This document shows positions 1 to 9,999 of a stretch of DNA of 64,000 nucleotides, piece by piece. The position numbers and the translations under genes were made by a program. Origin of the DNA: Meira nashicola (Eukaryota; Basidiomycota; Exobasidiomycetes; Exobasidiales; Brachybasidiaceae); NCBI GenBank assembly GCA_001600355.1, contig BCJU01000002.1, forward strand, positions 558,001-622,000, given 5' to 3'. The first letter of the stretch is position 1, and each line of letters starts with the position of its first letter. The notes under the pieces are model-generated. The model was not told the origin of the DNA. It made no database searches and worked only from the letters and a program-made list of their open reading frames with translations.

Positions 1-375
1 ATTGAAAGACAAGGTTTTGAGCAAATATTTTGGTTGAAATTTAAAACACAAATTCCGAAAGATATGTCAATGCAAAAAGCTTTATTAAGCTATATGAGTG
101 ATATAAACTTATTCGGAACAGTGGCAAAATCTATTGGAATAAAAACAAGATTACGTGCTCTTTCAAGTTTACAACATTCTATGCAATTCTTTGAGAATGA
201 TTTCGATCTTATGCAACCAATACTCTTTTTCATTCAATCTCAACTCATCATCGGAGAAAGAGGTACAGTAATTGGAAGATTTTATTCTCAATCTGGAACT
301 TTATTGGCATCTGTTTTACAAGAAGGTCTCGTAAGACTTTCAGAAGATACAAACACAACATCGAGCAAGCTTTGA
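1..375 (+). CDS. TES1: Peroxisomal acyl-CoA thioesterase (TesB/Tes1/ACOT8 type), C-terminal part
   Basis: The frame is open from base 1 and stops at TGA 373-375, so only the last 124 residues lie in the window. They fit the second hot-dog domain of TesB-type acyl-CoA thioesterases: SYMSDINLFGT (carrying the catalytic-type Asp), a LSSLQHSM block, and ASVLQEGLVRL near the end (the conserved Gln). The protein ends in SKL, the canonical PTS1 peroxisomal import signal, so matrix localisation is a direct inference. Such enzymes hydrolyse acyl-CoAs to free acid and CoA and support beta-oxidation. The 5' part is outside the window, so total length and introns are unknown. The next gene is convergent, 132 bp away. 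Confidence 0.85.
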   Translation: MERQGFEQIFWLKFKTQIPKDMSMQKALLSYMSDINLFGTVAKSIGIKTRLRALSSLQHSMQFFENDFDLMQPILFFIQSQLIIGERGTVIGRFYSQSGTLLASVLQEGLVRLSEDTNTTSSKL

Positions 376-507
376 AGAAGTCTATATCTTGTAACCATAC
401 TTTTATCTGTTTATGAAATGCATTAAACATTCAAATCGAATCTATAATACATGCAAAAATGCAACAAACAATAGAGTGATTGGAAAAAAATTCTCAATTG
501 TACAATA

Positions 508-2070
508 CTACTTTGCTTCTGCTTCTTCATTTCCATCTCCCGCTCCTCCAAGGTGACGATCACTGCGTACTCTCTTCAAAGCACGTCCTCCATCCTCTTC
601 TTCTTCGGCAATTTGTTCTTCACTGTTTGATGTAACTTTTGCATCAGGAGCAGTAGTTGTTGTCGAAGAAAATGCTTTTGCTCCTCCAGCAATAGATCCG
701 GGCTCCAAAGGTGTAAGTTGACCATGTCTTTCTCCAATTTGATCTACTTCATCAACCGGTCCTGCAGGTACGCCCAAAGGCTCAGATGTTGCTGCAGTTG
801 CACTCATATCTTGTGAAGTTGCATTTGGTTGTGCTGGTGTGGCTTTTTGTGCTACTTCAACGCTTGTACTAGACTCTGAAGAGGTATTTGAAAGATCTTG
901 TACTTGATGTTGTGCATCCAACTCCTCTGCTTCGGCAATCTCGTTTGCACCATCCACCACACTTCTATTGGAACCCACACCTTTGCCTGATCTTCTTGCT
1001 TGATCAGCTGCTTCTTCTGTCGTCCTGTCCGCGCCTGCTAATTCCATCGTAGGTACATCGCGATCCACCATTGCGACATCATTTCCTTCTTCTACTTTGT
1101 GCCCTTCCTCACTATGCCTTGGTCCGGCGCCAGGCATACCTTCATCCCCGGATTTCATCAAGAAAGGAATAGGGCTAAAAAGTGGCGTGGTAATTGGACT
1201 GTTAGGAACAGGGGTTGCCTTTCTGCTTCTTGGCGTGACACCACTTGTCCCATTCGTTACTTCTGTTCCAACTTCGTGAGCAGATAATTCGTCCGATAGT
1301 ACATCTTCTTCTTCCTCTCCTGCACGGGCTGGGAAGGCATCCCGAGTTGCTGTAACGGCTAAAACTCTCTTTAAAGCAGAAATGTATTTTGGTAATGTAT
1401 GATGATATTGTGCTGGATTGATGACTAATTCTGCTAATCGTTGAATCGTGAAAGGAGGTTGATTTTCAAAATCATCCAACATGCCAAAAATTGCCGCTTG
1501 TTCACGATCAAGTTCATCTTGCGTATCTATTCTTTTTCCCCAACTTCCTTTCCATTCTGCGGGCGCTTGTCTCTTACTCGGAAAGAAGGCTTGCATATCT
1601 GATTCTTTGACAGAAATATCTTGATCTAATCCATTTGCCTCCATTCCATCATCATTCACCCCATTTCCTGTTTCGCCATGCATAAATCGATTATTCAATG
1701 CTGCTGAATATGCTGCTTGTGCGCTCCTATGATTGGAAGGTGATGATGGTTGATGATGTCCGTTACTCTTTCCATTTCCGTTTGAAAGACTAGTGAAAGA
1801 AGAAGAAGTTGTAGATGATGAAAGATCATCTATATTGGAAGAATTTAAAGGTATCAGTGTTGCGGCAGGATGAAGAACTGTATTTGAAGAAGAAGGCCAT
1901 TTCTCAAATGTTTCTTTAAGTAAAGATTTGATTTCAGCTTTCAATGGTGGCCAAGAATGATCTTCGCTCCATTCATCTTTATCGGCTAATTCGAATAATT
2001 GATCGGTATATTTCACTTGCCGCCCGGTTGAAGAACTCTGATTCTCTTCTTTGATCATACTTTCCGTCAT
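508..2070 (-). CDS. PSY4: Protein phosphatase 4 core regulatory subunit R2 (PPP4R2/Psy4 family)
   Basis: Intronless 520-residue protein; ATG at 2068-2070 (complement). The family signature is DDFENQPPFTIQRLAELVI followed by a short helical block at roughly residues 200-245. An N-terminal conserved piece (DEWSEDHSWPPLKAEIKSLL) precedes it. Both match PPP4R2, the scaffold that joins PP4 catalytic subunit to R3 and acts in DNA-damage recovery (gamma-H2A dephosphorylation). The C-terminal half is low-complexity, acidic and Ser/Thr/Ala-rich, as is common for this family, and ends in a basic patch (KRVRSDRH) that may be a nuclear signal. It is divergent from the GCFC gene; the 383-bp spacer carries a GTAGTCTAC palindrome at 2299. 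A second in-frame Met at codon 5 is an alternative start. Confidence 0.8.
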   Translation of the reverse strand: MTESMIKEENQSSSTGRQVKYTDQLFELADKDEWSEDHSWPPLKAEIKSLLKETFEKWPSSSNTVLHPAATLIPLNSSNIDDLSSSTTSSSFTSLSNGNGKSNGHHQPSSPSNHRSAQAAYSAALNNRFMHGETGNGVNDDGMEANGLDQDISVKESDMQAFFPSKRQAPAEWKGSWGKRIDTQDELDREQAAIFGMLDDFENQPPFTIQRLAELVINPAQYHHTLPKYISALKRVLAVTATRDAFPARAGEEEEDVLSDELSAHEVGTEVTNGTSGVTPRSRKATPVPNSPITTPLFSPIPFLMKSGDEGMPGAGPRHSEEGHKVEEGNDVAMVDRDVPTMELAGADRTTEEAADQARRSGKGVGSNRSVVDGANEIAEAEELDAQHQVQDLSNTSSESSTSVEVAQKATPAQPNATSQDMSATAATSEPLGVPAGPVDEVDQIGERHGQLTPLEPGSIAGGAKAFSSTTTTAPDAKVTSNSEEQIAEEEEDGGRALKRVRSDRHLGGAGDGNEEAEAK

Positions 2071-2453
2071 CCTTATTAATACCTTTGCGCTTCTCTTTCG
2101 GCCTTTAAGCCCAATTATTGTACCTTGCGTACAAGGATGGATGTGTTTAATTCAAGCGTGGATGGTGATAAAAGCTCAAAAGTTCGCCGACAAAAAAAAA
2201 AAGACGCGGTAAACCGCGTTGCATAAAAAGATAAAAAATTTCTAAACTTTTACTGTGTTTCCGCCAAGAGCACTACCTTATCCGTCCTGCATACATGTGT
2301 AGTCTACACACATAATCAGGATTAAGAAGCTTGTCAACCTTCCAAACCTGTGAGTTTCATACAACAGCAAGTATCCACTTTTGCCCACTCAAGACTTCGG
2401 TTTTCTCACTCTGTTCAATTTCACCTTTATGCTCAAGTGAAAGTGTTCATAGA
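2071..2453. promoter_or_regulatory. Divergent promoter between PSY4 and the GCFC gene
   Basis: 383 bp without a gene, lying between two start codons that point away from each other. It contains an A-tract (2191-2201), the nearly palindromic TGTGTAGTCTACACA at 2297-2311, and short pyrimidine runs before the + strand gene. The palindrome belongs to a motif that recurs in other promoters of this window. I see no RNA gene here. Confidence 0.5.
2299..2307. promoter_or_regulatory. GTAGTCTAC palindromic promoter motif
   Basis: GTAGTCTAC at 2299-2307, embedded in TGTGTAGTCTACACA. It lies about 150 bp upstream of the GCFC start codon and 230 bp upstream of the PSY4 start. The same core (GTAGACTA or its complement) appears at 12780, 12842, 22461, 35638, 44571, 50123, 50180, 50792 and 52370, always between genes as far as I could see. 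A factor-binding role is inference only. Confidence 0.4.
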
Positions 2454-4976
2454 ATGGATGATGAGAAGGGGAAGGATGACAATGAAGCAGGATCATCGGC
2501 AGGTCCGATGCTATTCAAAAAGCGGAACAAAGTACGGGGAAGTTTGGCAGCCACATCTTCTAGTGCCGGTTTGAATCGTAAGCCAATTCTACAAGATGAA
2601 GAAGAGAACGTCGGTCAATCTGTTCTTAGAACTGCCGGTCTAAAAGGAAGAAGATCGAATCAACCTATGGGTACATCGGCTGGGACAAGGGCAAATAATG
2701 GAAAAGGAGTAAAGCTTCAATTTGGAGAAGAAGAAGAAGGGGATGCGAGTAATAGTGCATTCATCACTACAAAACGAAGTGATCTTGCTCAATCTATTAC
2801 ATTTCCAGCTTCTTTAGCTCAGGCATCGATCGGAGATGATGAACAGAGTAATTCAGTTTATAGTCCAGCCTCATTAGCAGCCCTCAAAGCAGCAACACCT
2901 AATCTGAGAAGAATCAATGAACAGGGCATTGGAGAAGATGGGCATCATCAAGCTGAACGCAAGATCATGTCTGACATGAATGCAGACCAGACTTTGAATG
3001 GAGAATGTATAGTCAGACAAAAGTATGGTGCAGATTTTGCACATGAGGGTATTCCAAGTGAAGCGGTGATCAATGCAGCAAAAGAGAAAAGACGTCGAGC
3101 TATGGAAGCTGCTTCCACTACTAAAGACTTTATTTCGATTAATGACGAAGAAGGACCTCACCCAGAATCAAGAATCGTAAGAGAAGATGATGAAGTAGGA
3201 TCGGGCGAAGAAGAATTTGCGGAATTTACTGGAGCAACAGAGAGGATTGCATTGGACGAAGAAGGTATCAAAAGAGAGAAAGCTCTAGAGAGGGAAAGGT
3301 GGAAAGAAGAGGTAGAGTTAGATCATGACGAAGAAATGAGCGATGATAGCGGAAAGGAATGGGAAGAAGCACAAATGCAGAGAGAGATGGCAAATAGTTC
3401 ATCCAGAATAAGAAAAGAACACTCAAAGGATCGAGAAAGATCCCCTTTCAAACCAACTCCAATTCCACAATCTGCAACTCTGCCTACTCTGAATTCAACT
3501 TCCGCTCGATTGCAAGATAAGATTGTTGGCTTACAGGCCGAAATGAAGAATCAAGATGCTCTGCAGGAACATGCCAATACCCAACTCGCAGAACTCAGAT
3601 CAGACGAAGAACGCAATAAGGCTGATACAGAAACAGCTGCAGAACGAGAAGCATGGTTTCGTGAATTTGAACAATTTATCGTTAGCATGGCTACATTCTT
3701 GGAGGAAAAGATACCAAAGTTGGACGATGTCGAAACGGATTGGATAGGACACCTTGTCTTACGCACAAAGATGATCCAACAAGCACGGGCAGATGCATTG
3801 ACAGATCAAATCTCCTTGTTCTATGGCGTGCCTTCGACTTCTCTATTACCCAAACAAGACCATAAAGACGAAGACGCACCTCGACCCCCGATCGAAAATG
3901 GTGACGGATTGAGTACAATTCGACAAGCTCGTCGTGTGTATGCTGATGCAGCTTTAAGTGACCAATTGTCTTCAGCCGATCAAGCAGCATTTGAAATCGC
4001 TCAACATGGGATCGTTCAACGTGCAAATGATTTATTGAATGATGTTCAAGCGGCAGAGTATCGAGAACCTGCAGCTCGAACGATCAAAGATGATGAACAT
4101 GGTCAACATACTGTCCTTCATCCTGCCTCTCTAGTCGCACGATTTCATAGATGGAGAAGGACATATCCTCAAGACTATTCCAATGCTTGGGGTGGCTTGA
4201 CTTTGGCATCCATTTGGGACTTTTGGTTAAGGAAAAGTTTATGTGGTTGGGATATGCTGAAATTGAAAGAACAGCAGGTGAATAGCTTTGACAAATTCAA
4301 ATGGTATACAGAACTTATGCACTACATGCACAAAGCACAACAGCGAGATTCAAAGCTTGATCAAGATGGCGATAAGATGGAAGAAGATGAAGGAGAGACC
4401 ACCGCATTAGGAGGAGATGATGAGGTGATCTCCCATGCGTTTACCAATACAGTAATTCCAGCTCTCGTTCGAGTGATTGAAAAAGGTGCTTTTGATCCAT
4501 GGAATCAAATCCACAACAAGAGTGCTCTTGGATTGATGGAAGAAATGAGTTATGTGATGGAGAAGGATAATATTCGATTTCAATCTTTGATAACATCTTT
4601 CTTACATCAATTCCAAAAGCATATAGACCCTTTGATTAATGCTTTAACTCTCACTCCGGCAGCTCAAGCACCCGCAATGGCTCCTGATGCTCCAAATGCA
4701 CTCTTTCACTGCGTGCAATTCATTTCAATTACTATCACACAAAATTTGATCGGTTGGCATCGATTTGTGTTGGCTTCGCAACGTCCTTTCTTACAAGACT
4801 TGACGAATGAATTGATCGGAAAGGCGATCATACCTTTGCTGGATATCGCCAAACATATTGTTGGCGGGAAAGAGATGGTTCAGAAGATTGCAGGAGATCT
4901 CCTTCGCAAAACTGCTAGGCCCGCCCTCCTCAACGATCAAAACCGTAGCGATTTGGAAAGAAACCAAACCTTGTAA
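2454..4976 (+). CDS. GCFC-domain splicing factor (PAXBP1/GCFC2-like)
   Basis: Intronless, 840 residues from ATG 2454; the frame is open further upstream but holds no earlier ATG. The N-terminus (MLFKKRNKVRGSLA) resembles the basic start of PAXBP1/GCFC proteins. A long charged, coiled-coil-prone middle follows (roughly residues 270-470). The C-terminal half has the GCFC hallmark FWLRKSLCGWDMLKL followed by FDKFKWYTELMHYM, and later ALVRVIEKGAFDPWN. Members act in spliceosome disassembly with the TFIP11/Prp43 machinery or as ILP1-type factors in the nucleus. Which GCFC subgroup this belongs to cannot be settled without alignment. It converges with the lipid-transfer gene downstream, with a (GA)n tract at 5120-5136 between them. 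Confidence 0.75.
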   Translation: MDDEKGKDDNEAGSSAGPMLFKKRNKVRGSLAATSSSAGLNRKPILQDEEENVGQSVLRTAGLKGRRSNQPMGTSAGTRANNGKGVKLQFGEEEEGDASNSAFITTKRSDLAQSITFPASLAQASIGDDEQSNSVYSPASLAALKAATPNLRRINEQGIGEDGHHQAERKIMSDMNADQTLNGECIVRQKYGADFAHEGIPSEAVINAAKEKRRRAMEAASTTKDFISINDEEGPHPESRIVREDDEVGSGEEEFAEFTGATERIALDEEGIKREKALERERWKEEVELDHDEEMSDDSGKEWEEAQMQREMANSSSRIRKEHSKDRERSPFKPTPIPQSATLPTLNSTSARLQDKIVGLQAEMKNQDALQEHANTQLAELRSDEERNKADTETAAEREAWFREFEQFIVSMATFLEEKIPKLDDVETDWIGHLVLRTKMIQQARADALTDQISLFYGVPSTSLLPKQDHKDEDAPRPPIENGDGLSTIRQARRVYADAALSDQLSSADQAAFEIAQHGIVQRANDLLNDVQAAEYREPAARTIKDDEHGQHTVLHPASLVARFHRWRRTYPQDYSNAWGGLTLASIWDFWLRKSLCGWDMLKLKEQQVNSFDKFKWYTELMHYMHKAQQRDSKLDQDGDKMEEDEGETTALGGDDEVISHAFTNTVIPALVRVIEKGAFDPWNQIHNKSALGLMEEMSYVMEKDNIRFQSLITSFLHQFQKHIDPLINALTLTPAAQAPAMAPDAPNALFHCVQFISITITQNLIGWHRFVLASQRPFLQDLTNELIGKAIIPLLDIAKHIVGGKEMVQKIAGDLLRKTARPALLNDQNRSDLERNQTL

Positions 4977-5119
4977 TCCTATTATGTACTTTTAATCATC
5001 ATACTCAATGTACAACACATTTCACACATCAGATTGTTGTAGGAATATTGCTATTTAAAGAATGCTTGCTTGCGAAGATAGGGGACCATGAAAGAGAGAA
5101 ATTGAGCAGACACAGGAGC

Positions 5120-5136
5120 GAGAGAGAGAGAGAGAG
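5120..5136 (+). repeat. (GA)n microsatellite
   Basis: A run of eight AG dinucleotides in the 195-bp spacer between the convergent GCFC and ML-domain genes. No function is implied. Confidence 0.9.
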
Positions 5137-5171
5137 GTAGCTATGTAGGTAGAGTACATGCGGTTTGCATT

Positions 5172-5990
5172 CTAATGCCTTCCGAAATCGATGTTCAAAT
5201 CTAAGCACATCAAATCAACATCTGCTTGCGTTTTTCCATTTACGTGAACGTTGAATCTTGCAGGTGGGATCTCTCTTGGTAATTCAACTGTGTGAGTGAT
5301 TTCATATTCACCTTGCTTTTTAGGGCATTTAAGTTCTGCATCATTTTCTTCAGCCAATTCGCAAACGTCAAATCGCTTTGAAAGAAGGCGAATGAAACCG
5401 AGTTTGACGACCACATCTGCATATGTTCCAGGTTCAATATCTTCGTTTACGATTCCTTTTGCGTAAACTGTTAGGTTTTGACCGGGTACGGGCGGATCAG
5501 GTTTAACGTTGATTTCTTTAAGAACGACAGCTTCTTGACGTGAACCACAAACTTCCCAAATCCAACCGCTTCCAGGTTGAGTTTGTGTGGAGGGAAGTTC
5601 AGGAAGAGATTCAACAACAGATTCCATGACTTCTTCTACACTTTCTTCTGCTTCTTCAATCTTAGGTTGAATCCAAACCAAGGTATCTTCTGCCATTGCT
5701 TCTGCCATCAAAGCTGCTTTTGCGAATTCATCGTTCAAATCAACACTTTCTTTCGTTGTTGGACGATTTTTAACATTTTCTTCCCATTGAGAAAATTCTA
5801 TTCCTGCTTTCTCAGCTTCAGATAAGATCACATCCACAAAATCGGGTTGACGACCATTACTTTCTCCAACTTGATTTCCACCAAAGACTAATTGTTGTGA
5901 ATCAGAAGGTAAAGCGACGGATAAAGTTGAAGAGATTAAAAGTGGTGCTGCTAATAATAGAGATTTGGTAAATGTTGAAGTGACAACCAT
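5172..5990 (-). CDS. ML-domain lipid-transfer protein (PG/PI transfer protein, NPC2 family) with long acidic spacer
   Basis: 272 residues from ATG 5990, which opens with a clean signal peptide (KSLLLAAPLLISSTLSVALP). An in-frame ATG at 6050 would put a polar extension before the signal peptide, so I prefer 5990. The ML domain occupies about residues 140-270: GSGWIWEVCGS, the PDPPVPGQNLTVYAKG block, DVCELA, LKCPKKQGEYEI and FNVHVNGKTQADVDLMCLDL, with conserved cysteines for disulfides. Fungal homologues are secreted or vacuolar and carry phospholipids or sterols. What is odd is about 110 acidic residues between signal peptide and ML domain (EEAEESVEEVMESVVESL and similar); ordinary members are about 170-190 residues in total. 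A TATA-like TATATAAA lies at about 6074. Confidence 0.8.
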   Translation of the reverse strand: MVVTSTFTKSLLLAAPLLISSTLSVALPSDSQQLVFGGNQVGESNGRQPDFVDVILSEAEKAGIEFSQWEENVKNRPTTKESVDLNDEFAKAALMAEAMAEDTLVWIQPKIEEAEESVEEVMESVVESLPELPSTQTQPGSGWIWEVCGSRQEAVVLKEINVKPDPPVPGQNLTVYAKGIVNEDIEPGTYADVVVKLGFIRLLSKRFDVCELAEENDAELKCPKKQGEYEITHTVELPREIPPARFNVHVNGKTQADVDLMCLDLNIDFGRH

Positions 5991-6457
5991 CTTTGTAACG
6001 ATTTCTTTCGGGAGAGATGGTGGATGATAATCAAAATTTATGATCCGCATTTCTCACTATCAAAAGCCTACAGTATATAAATGCTTGGCTCGCATTCAGC
6101 CTTAACGCGTCATCCAATCCTTTTGATAAAGAAGGGGCATCAGAGCACTTGATGCAAGCTGACTTCAGAGGCGCAGCGTATAGCATAGTAGTATGCATAC
6201 TGCACCCTAGCAGTAACATTGAAGAACCTTTTTTGCTTTTGACATCTCAAAAGAACTGGCACTACGCCTGTATCTTAATGCTTCGCTCCACTTTTTGCAA
6301 TTTTTGGGTTGCTATGGTTTGGAATTTGGTACTCCTAAAAAGAGCAGCCTAGGCTCATCTTTGGTCAATGAAGAGAATGATTGATTGAAATTACAGGTAC
6401 TGTACAAAATATGTCAAGGTAGGGAAAATTACAAAGTGGTGGTTGGTGAAAGCAATT
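5991..6457. other. Intergenic spacer, 467 bp
   Basis: Promoter side of the ML-domain gene and 3' flank of the Atos-like gene. It contains TATATAAA near 6074, about 85 bp from the preferred start codon at 5990. The open frames here are short and show no recognisable protein. No RNA gene seen. Confidence 0.5.
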
Positions 6458-8119
6458 TCAATCCATGCTGTTTGGTCCACGGCTACTACTCAAACTTTTC
6501 TGAGATGAATGAGTGATACTTGCTTGTGAAGAAATTCTACGCATTAGAGTAGGTCTAGATGCTAAAGAGGCATGCCAATTCTCTAGCAATGCTCGATCTT
6601 CCGTCATTCTATCTTGGCTACTTCTCGGTGTCATTTCTACGCTATTGATTTGTTGTTCCTCCATTATTGAATCATCCATTTCCATATCTGCTTCTCCCCA
6701 TCGTTCTCCGTTTGGATCTGAATTGATTACAAATGCAGCCGATTGATCTTCATCATATCTACGTGAAGCGAATATTCTTTCTTTCGTCGTTTGTCTAGCA
6801 TACTTCCATTCTTCACTTGGACCGTTGTAGGTGCTATACATACCTTCTCCTTTTGCTCCTCTGGGTGTTTCGGTTGCATTTGTTAACTTTTCCGATTTAT
6901 CAGGAACACGGGCTGAGAATACTACACGAATCGATTTGTGCAAATAGATTCTAGGTTCCGATTTAGAAGTTGATCTACTTCCTGATCCTTGATCGATCTC
7001 AATCTTGTCTCCATTCATGTCTCTCTTTGATCTTCTGACTCCTTCAAAGCCTGCTTTACCAGGTCTCACAGGTGCTTGAACGGCACAAAATTGCAAATGG
7101 ACTGCATATCGTAATGTCTCCTTTGTAGATGCAGGTACGCGACTAGAGGAAGTAGTGGTCATAGGTGAGCCATTGGGAACGGATTGAAAGGTTGAATTTG
7201 AATCCAACAAGGGCGTTGTAGGTGAAGCAGCATGACATTTCTGACGAACAAATATTTTCGTTCCAGCAGGCATATCTGTCAGATCATAAGGTACTAAGAA
7301 AACTTTGACCGCTGTCAAATTAGGATTCTTGATCACAAGTTGAATCTGTCCTTTGGCTGGAACCCTATATCCCGGAAATTGTGGCTTTTTAGATTGTTGA
7401 AGAGGTCTTGGAATAGTACGCCTAGCAAAAGGAAGTCCTTTGCTTGGTGAAGAAGGGCGCATCGGTTGTGATTTCATCATCATTCCATCCATCTTTGTGC
7501 TACTTTCTGCTTCATCATCGTCCAAGCTAATGCTGTCAAGATTTGTTTCTAGTAATCTGTCCATGTAGTAACTCTCCAAATCAATCGTTCCTACGTAGGG
7601 ACTAGATGGAGATGCTTTGCCTTCTTTACCTGCGACACCTTCTAGATTGTAGAAATGAGCCGGAAACTTGAAGTTGACATGAGGTGGACACTTTAATGAT
7701 GCTTTGCATTTTCCGAATCCTAATACACCCAATTCAGCATCAAATATGAGAGGTTTGGAGGGTAAAGTAGACATTCTACCGTTCAAAAGAGATTCTTCAT
7801 ACGATCCTACTAGGCTACCGAAACTTGGCGTTCGAATTCCCGAATTTGACATACTCACGCCAAGATTGTGTTCAGAGAATCTTCTACGCTGAGGAAAAGC
7901 ACTCGTGCTACCTACTGGTGGAGATCGAAAGGGAATGTTGGAAGCTAAAGGCGAAGAACGCCTAAGCGAGCTTGGTGAACCAGGAGAGCGCATAGAGCTG
8001 TATGGATGATTGAAATGATCTGTACTTGGCATATGCGAAAAAGGAGGAGGCGTATGCTGAAGTGATTTTGACATACGAGAGCTGCTTGCTTGTCCAGTGG
8101 CTAGAGGAGAAGATGTCAT
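6458..8119 (-). CDS. Atos/FAM214 family protein (DUF4210 plus chromosome-segregation domain)
   Basis: Intronless, 553 residues from ATG 8119; the frame extends upstream only to a TTG. The first 100 residues are Ser/Pro-rich and disordered. Then come the DUF4210 motif SLVGSYEESLLNGRM...SKPLIFDAELGVLGFGKC with CPPHVNFKFPAHFYNLE, the SPYVGTIDLESYY block, a linker, and the C-terminal Atos domain: YRVPAKGQIQLVIKNPN, TAVKVFLVPYDLTDMPAGTK, FVRQKC, LRYAVHLQF and RIYLHKSIRVVFS. This order is that of human ATOSA/ATOSB and the S. pombe meiotic chromosome-segregation protein. The metazoan members are transcription regulators; the role in fungi is poorly defined, so nuclear function is inference. Confidence 0.8.
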   Translation of the reverse strand: MTSSPLATGQASSSRMSKSLQHTPPPFSHMPSTDHFNHPYSSMRSPGSPSSLRRSSPLASNIPFRSPPVGSTSAFPQRRRFSEHNLGVSMSNSGIRTPSFGSLVGSYEESLLNGRMSTLPSKPLIFDAELGVLGFGKCKASLKCPPHVNFKFPAHFYNLEGVAGKEGKASPSSPYVGTIDLESYYMDRLLETNLDSISLDDDEAESSTKMDGMMMKSQPMRPSSPSKGLPFARRTIPRPLQQSKKPQFPGYRVPAKGQIQLVIKNPNLTAVKVFLVPYDLTDMPAGTKIFVRQKCHAASPTTPLLDSNSTFQSVPNGSPMTTTSSSRVPASTKETLRYAVHLQFCAVQAPVRPGKAGFEGVRRSKRDMNGDKIEIDQGSGSRSTSKSEPRIYLHKSIRVVFSARVPDKSEKLTNATETPRGAKGEGMYSTYNGPSEEWKYARQTTKERIFASRRYDEDQSAAFVINSDPNGERWGEADMEMDDSIMEEQQINSVEMTPRSSQDRMTEDRALLENWHASLASRPTLMRRISSQASITHSSQKSLSSSRGPNSMD

Positions 8120-8826
8120 CTTGTTCAAAAGTTGTACTTTATGATTTCAATGTATCTGATCTTTTCTTATCGAAGCCAAAGAGATGATTGTTTTGATACA
8201 CTCATCTTTGCGGAATGTTTTGAAAGTTTTTGTCTTCTATGACGCTATTTAGAACATCATCTTTGTATCTTGTTCGTATAAATGTGTACTTTTTGGTGAT
8301 GATCGTATGGATAAACACCCCTTTTGCCTATCTCTAACAACTTTTTTTGGTCGTCAAATCTCCATCACACGAGCAAAAGAACAAGACAAATTGGGCACCG
8401 GGCAAGTGTTTTCTTTTGAATATATTTTTTTGCACCTACACATTATAATTATGCATGAGTGGACATCCTTTTCTGTAGGATTGGGCGCTGCGCCGCCTCC
8501 CAAAATATGCATATGAGCAAAAGGGTACATACGCACGCATATGCACAATAATGACTCCCTTTTTGAGCTAAACTATGCATAACCGGAAAGTGCTCGGATG
8601 CTAAAGTTGTTGTACTTCAGTGCTGCTATTACGCGCTTGTGAAGCAGACCGGGACGCCCTGCCTAAAACATCCGTTCGAAACATATTTGTGAGACTGCTA
8701 AACTAGCGAGCTTACATAATCGACTGCATTATTGAATCAAAGCGTGGCGCGTGAAGACTGTCTGTTGAATTGGTCAGAGCGGACTGACAAGGCCACACAC
8801 ATATCCATCATTACAATTCAGCATTC
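8120..8826. other. Divergent intergenic region, 707 bp
   Basis: Lies between the start codons of the Atos-like gene (minus) and the PRCC gene (plus). It is AT-rich near 8280-8460 with scattered T-tracts, then more mixed. Two overlapping short frames (8307-8516 plus, 8354-8548 minus) show no family resemblance and are probably chance. No tRNA or snRNA motif seen. Confidence 0.5.
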
Positions 8827-9999
8827 ATGCCATTAGTGACAGGTTATGATTCAGACTCAGATGATGACAAGGAGACTTTGGGAGTGAAGCCTGAAGCGGG
8901 GACTGTAACTTCGAATGGGAGCGTTTCTGAAATTACACCAAAGACTGTGAATGCTCGAAATGAGACAGTAAAAGATACTTCAAATCTGAAAAACAACAAC
9001 AACAAAAGAAAAGCAGAAAGATTCCAAATTCGCATCGAAACAGTCAAAGGTCAAGATGGAGATAGCATCAAAAAGACCAAACTTGAAGCGGCGGAAAAGA
9101 AGCCTGGAGGTCATTCTTTGTTGAACATGTTACCTGCACCGAAGCACAAAAAGCCCATTTTGCCAGCCAAAAAGAAAGACGAAAATTTTGAAGAAGAAAT
9201 CAACAATTTCGGATTACAATCTTCTGATTCCTCATCTGGTGCGATCATGTTGATGGAATCGGACGTTCCCAAGAACAAAGCAAAGGGAAATAATGATTTT
9301 CGCGCAATGCTTGGTCTTAAAAGCTCTTCCAATACGAAGAAAGCACCAAACGTCACACAAGAAGCAACAACGTCCGTAGCACAAAAGCAAGGACAAAAAG
9401 AACAACAGTCTCCAATGCCAGAAGAATTTGCATCGATAATCCCCGAAGAAAAGAAGATCTCGCCGCTCCCACAACCCTTTCAACGATCAGATTTCACCAT
9501 CTCAGCAGCGCCTACAATCGAAGATGAACAGAGTATAGAACCTGAAATTAGTCATGGGAGCCTGAATGATCAAAGAGATCCTTATTCTGGCTGGCAACAA
9601 GGTCCAGATGGCAACTGGTTCCCGGTAACGCCGGAGGCACATGAACAATATCAACAAGCCCTCATCGAACAATCTCAGCGAGAAAGCGTCAAAGAGGATT
9701 CTTTCCAATTTGGTCAATCACATGGATCTCATGTTCCCACTACAAATTCAGATATCGATCGAAAATATGCATTGGCTGCTGCTAGCGTGGCAGGTCCAGG
9801 TCAATCTTCGATTCACTTTTCCGATGAGAATGGAGAAGGTGAGAAGAAGAATGAAAAGTCTATCAATTTACGTGCTAAACGGAAAGGACAATTGTCCAGT
9901 CTCATCGCTCAAGCTGAAGAGAAGAAGGATAAATTAGAAGAAAAGTGGGCAAAAGGTAGGTCAGCTCGAAATGAAGCCAAATCAAAGTATGGTTTCTAG
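8827..9999 (+). CDS. PRCC family nuclear protein
   Basis: 390 residues, intronless, ATG 8827. The start MPLVTGYDSDSDDD and the end RAKRKGQLSSLIAQAEEKKDKLEEKW...KYGF are the two conserved ends of the PRCC family (human PRCC begins with an acidic Ser/Asp stretch and ends in KYGF). A DPYSGWQQGPDGNWFPVTPE block at about residues 250-270 is also typical. The middle is lysine- and serine-rich. PRCC proteins associate with the spliceosome and, in man, with mitotic checkpoint protein MAD2B; the fungal protein is probably a nuclear splicing accessory. The gene lies 210 bp upstream of TYS1 in the same direction. Confidence 0.75.
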   Translation: MPLVTGYDSDSDDDKETLGVKPEAGTVTSNGSVSEITPKTVNARNETVKDTSNLKNNNNKRKAERFQIRIETVKGQDGDSIKKTKLEAAEKKPGGHSLLNMLPAPKHKKPILPAKKKDENFEEEINNFGLQSSDSSSGAIMLMESDVPKNKAKGNNDFRAMLGLKSSSNTKKAPNVTQEATTSVAQKQGQKEQQSPMPEEFASIIPEEKKISPLPQPFQRSDFTISAAPTIEDEQSIEPEISHGSLNDQRDPYSGWQQGPDGNWFPVTPEAHEQYQQALIEQSQRESVKEDSFQFGQSHGSHVPTTNSDIDRKYALAAASVAGPGQSSIHFSDENGEGEKKNEKSINLRAKRKGQLSSLIAQAEEKKDKLEEKWAKGRSARNEAKSKYGF

